Under the pieces are notes generated by a model. It had not been told where the DNA came from, made no database searches, and saw only the letters and a list, made by a program, of their open reading frames with translations. A DNA stretch of 6,758 nucleotides from Alphaproteobacteria bacterium UBA2947 (GTDB lineage Bacteria; Pseudomonadota; Alphaproteobacteria; Rs-D84): assembly GCA_002348925.1 (NCBI GenBank), contig DEBV01000003.1, forward strand, positions 1 to 6,758, given 5' to 3'. The translations under genes and the position numbers were made by a program. This document shows, piece by piece, positions 5,296 to 6,758 of this stretch. The number at the start of each line of letters is the position of its first letter. Within the stretch, counting starts at the first letter, position 1.

Positions 5296-6178
5296 AAAAC
5301 ACTCTTCTTCGAGCAATAGTGTATAAACCGTATCCCGTCAATAACACCATTATCGAAATAAATATTACCAATGATAAATGAGTGTGTTCTACATACGGCA
5401 ATTCCATATTCATACCATAATAACCGACAACCACACTTGGCACCATTAAAACAATGTTCCAAATGGTCAAGCGGTTAATGTAAGTATTTGAATCGATGTT
5501 AATCACGCTTTCAAATGTTTCTTTGATAGATTTTAACATCTTGCTATAACTGGTCACGACTTCGATAGCCTGGTTAAATTCGATTCGTGAATCTTCTGCC
5601 AATTCTTGATCGTCTTCATCTTTAGTAAAACCGCGCAACTTGTCGATTTTATCCATAACAGCAATATTACCTTTTAGCGACGCCATATAAAGGGTGTAAG
5701 CATTTTCAACTTCCAATAACTGCATAAGTTCTTGTTTGCGTATGTTTTCTGACAATGCTTTTTTAGAATTAATAACTTTTTTGTTCAATTCTTTTAACGC
5801 ACGTAGATACGATTCTGCGATATACCAAATTATATTTAATATAAGGCTTTCACGCGTTTTCATTTCGTCATCTTTAATTTTATCCAACATATCGCATCTT
5901 TTACGACAAACAGTAATCACATGCTTGTTTGAATAAATAATAGACAATGGTTCAGTATGCCATGTTGTATCTATTTCACGATTTGCAATAGGGAAACGAA
6001 CAATTATAACCTTGTAATCGTCTTCCAGTTCAAGACGCGGCTGTTCATCTGGATCCAAAATATCGGATATAGTATCTTCGTCAATCTTGTATTCTGTCAA
6101 AAGACGTTCGAAATCTTCGTGGTCTGGGTTGCCAACATTAACCCAAGAGAATGTTTTCAATTTTTTCGTATCAAACAT
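5294..6178 (-). CDS. corA: CorA-family Mg2+/divalent cation channel protein
   Basis: CorA proteins are homopentameric inner-membrane channels for Mg2+ (sometimes Co2+ or Ni2+). The 294-residue product has a long cytosolic N-terminal domain (about 1-235), including the extended charged helix that leads to the pore. TM1 is about 237-254 and ends in the family signature YGMN (G255-M256-N257). A short acidic periplasmic loop (MELPYVEHTH) follows, then TM2 at about 268-289 and a basic tail (ARRRVF) facing the cytoplasm. The start at 6178 is chosen because a strong AAAGGAG lies 6 bases upstream; the frame is open to 6229 but that extension lacks such a site. The loop lacks the MPEL sequence common after GMN in classical CorA, so ion preference should not be assumed. 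It converges with adk and diverges from acpS. Confidence 0.92.
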   Translation of the reverse strand: MFDTKKLKTFSWVNVGNPDHEDFERLLTEYKIDEDTISDILDPDEQPRLELEDDYKVIIVRFPIANREIDTTWHTEPLSIIYSNKHVITVCRKRCDMLDKIKDDEMKTRESLILNIIWYIAESYLRALKELNKKVINSKKALSENIRKQELMQLLEVENAYTLYMASLKGNIAVMDKIDKLRGFTKDEDDQELAEDSRIEFNQAIEVVTSYSKMLKSIKETFESVINIDSNTYINRLTIWNIVLMVPSVVVGYYGMNMELPYVEHTHLSLVIFISIMVLLTGYGLYTIARRRVF

Positions 6179-6184
6179 GACATT

Positions 6185-6191
6185 CTCCTTT
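6185..6191 (-). promoter_or_regulatory. Strong Shine-Dalgarno site fixing the corA start
   Basis: Read on the minus strand this is AAAGGAG, the closest match to an ideal ribosome binding site in the window. It is 6 bases before the ATG at 6176-6178 and lies downstream of the alternative ATG at 6229, so it selects the shorter protein. Confidence 0.85.
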
Positions 6192-6219
6192 GATTTTATA
6201 GTTATCTTTGCACGCAGGA

Positions 6220-6247
6220 ATTTTATCACAACCTGTTAAAAAATCAA
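6220..6247 (-). promoter_or_regulatory. Putative corA promoter
   Basis: On the minus strand TTGATT (6247-6242) and TAAAAT (6225-6220) are spaced by 16 bp. TGTGA just before the -10 gives a partial extended -10 look. The start would be near 6213, leaving about 35 bases of leader. No Mg2+-sensing riboswitch would fit in so short a leader. Confidence 0.5.
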
Positions 6248-6256
6248 CTTTTTTAA
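6236..6256. repeat. AT-rich inverted repeat in the corA-acpS divergent region
   Basis: TTAAAAAA (6236-6243) and TTTTTTAA (6249-6256) are perfect inverted arms around TCAAC, overlapping the corA -35 box. A-tracts like these can bend DNA or act as UP-like elements. Such repeats arise easily by chance in this composition. Confidence 0.3.
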
Positions 6257-6284
6257 AAACAACTTTGGTTATTTAATTTTTTAC

Positions 6285-6314
6285 TTGCACGAATCGATTA
6301 AAAGTTACTAGTAT
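6285..6314 (+). promoter_or_regulatory. Putative acpS promoter
   Basis: TTGCAC (6285-6290) and TAGTAT (6309-6314) are spaced by 18 bp, matching the thyA promoter in spacing, -10 hexamer and flanks (CTAGTATT). The start would be near 6321, about 28 bases before the ATG. It fires away from corA; the two -35 boxes are separated by 37 bp. Confidence 0.6.
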
Positions 6315-6348
6315 TCGCATAAAGGATTTAACAAAAGGAAGGATTTCA

Positions 6349-6723
6349 ATGATAATCGGAATTGGAATTGACATGGTCGAAAGCGACAGATTCTTAGATT
6401 GGTCCGCGTTTAAAAAGCAACGCATTTTCACAAAAAAAGAATTAGAATATGCCGATAATGATACTGCACGCAGTGAAAAACATCTGGCAAACTTTTGGGC
6501 TGCACGCGAAGCCGCATTAAAAGCGCTTGGCACAGGATTCGGCGACAACATTTCTTTTTCTGATATTTCTGTCACACACAACGACAATGGTTGCCCAGAA
6601 CTAATTTTTGCTGGCGGTGCAAAAAATGCATTGAAAGAATTGGCAGGAACATCTGCTCATGTAATGTTGTCTATAACAGACCAAGACGATTATTCTGCCG
6701 CTGTTGTTATAATCGAAAAATAA
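6349..6723 (+). CDS. acpS: Holo-[acyl-carrier-protein] synthase (AcpS)
   Basis: AcpS moves the 4'-phosphopantetheine arm from coenzyme A to a serine of apo-ACP, activating it for fatty-acid synthesis in the cytoplasm. The 124-residue product shows the family signatures in order: GIGIDMVESDRF (4-15, Mg2+ ligand D8), FTKKELEYA (27-35), and FWAAREAALKALGTGFG (49-65) with metal ligand E54 and K58. It ends with SITDQDDYSAAVVIIE, the usual closing strand. Arg replaces the common Lys in the KEA triplet (R53-E54-A55), a mild change. The length is normal for the trimeric AcpS class. Two overlapping purine-rich sites (AAAAGGA and AAGGA, 6333-6343) lie 5-9 bases before the ATG. It is divergent from corA and not next to pdxJ or lepB, its frequent partners in proteobacteria. 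Confidence 0.95.
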   Translation: MIIGIGIDMVESDRFLDWSAFKKQRIFTKKELEYADNDTARSEKHLANFWAAREAALKALGTGFGDNISFSDISVTHNDNGCPELIFAGGAKNALKELAGTSAHVMLSITDQDDYSAAVVIIEK

Positions 6724-6735
6724 AAAACGAAATTT

Positions 6736-6758
6736 AAAACCGCCATATTGGCGGTTTT
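6736..6758 (+). terminator. Intrinsic terminator of acpS (cut by window end)
   Basis: AAAACCGCCA (6736-6745) pairs with TGGCGGTTTT (6749-6758) around TAT. The window ends inside the T-tract. The perfect symmetry and 5' A-run would let it work in both directions, so a convergent gene may lie beyond the edge. Confidence 0.85.

Noticed and set aside
6179..6229. Upstream start for corA at 6229
   Set aside because: The extension would contain the -10 box and the strong AAAGGAG site; the ATG at 6178 sits 6 bases after that site.
391..6326. Ten-base GCATAAAGGA repeated at 391-400 and 6317-6326 as a shared regulatory site
   Set aside because: At tig it is simply the ribosome binding site region; at acpS it is too far from the start to serve the same role. 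A 10-base match in AT-rich leaders is plausible by chance.
1..6758. CRISPR array, tRNA, rRNA, insertion sequence or prophage signals
   Set aside because: No regularly spaced repeats, cloverleaf sequences, transposase or integrase frames, or target-site duplications were seen on either strand.

Overview
The window is an AT-rich bacterial chromosome segment carrying housekeeping genes. It most likely comes from an uncultured, low-GC alphaproteobacterium. That placement rests on a six-domain ribosomal protein S1 of about 570 residues whose C-terminus (SGSVLGDILGAA) resembles alphaproteobacterial S1, on proteobacterial-type trigger factor and AcpS, and on a strong preference for TTG as the leucine codon. 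It is an inference from protein features, not a phylogeny.

Layout. Positions 1-255 (minus) hold the N-terminal 85 codons of a secreted protein that runs off the left edge. Divergently from it comes tig (trigger factor, 407-1705), then thyA (long-form thymidylate synthase, 1794-2747), rpsA (ribosomal protein S1, 2887-4605) and an adenylate kinase family gene (4716-5270), all on the plus strand. A corA-type Mg2+/divalent-cation channel gene (5294-6178, minus) converges on adk, and acpS (holo-ACP synthase, 6349-6723, plus) diverges from corA. The window ends inside the acpS terminator.

Organisation. The six complete genes appear to be separate transcription units, each with a recognisable sigma70-like promoter and an intrinsic terminator. 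The co-directional junctions are very compact: the -35 box of the next gene starts one to two bases after the T-tract of the preceding terminator, and a 16-base sequence spanning this join is identical at tig/thyA and thyA/rpsA. The convergent adk/corA gap is exactly one 23-bp hairpin. None of the gene neighbours I would expect in proteobacteria (tig-clpP-clpX, cmk-rpsA-ihfB, pdxJ-acpS) is present.

Most interesting non-coding signal. The rpsA leader (about 2814-2886) can fold into a hairpin whose G-rich loop is complementary to CCCAC just downstream (an H-type pseudoknot), followed directly by a second hairpin and an A-rich start region without a good Shine-Dalgarno sequence. This would fit translational autoregulation by S1. 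It is a hypothesis from reading the sequence, with no covariation support available.

The proteins act in protein folding at the ribosome (tig), translation initiation (rpsA), nucleotide metabolism (thyA, adk), Mg2+ uptake (corA) and fatty-acid carrier activation (acpS). They share a core growth role rather than a pathway. I saw no mobile element, CRISPR array, tRNA or rRNA.
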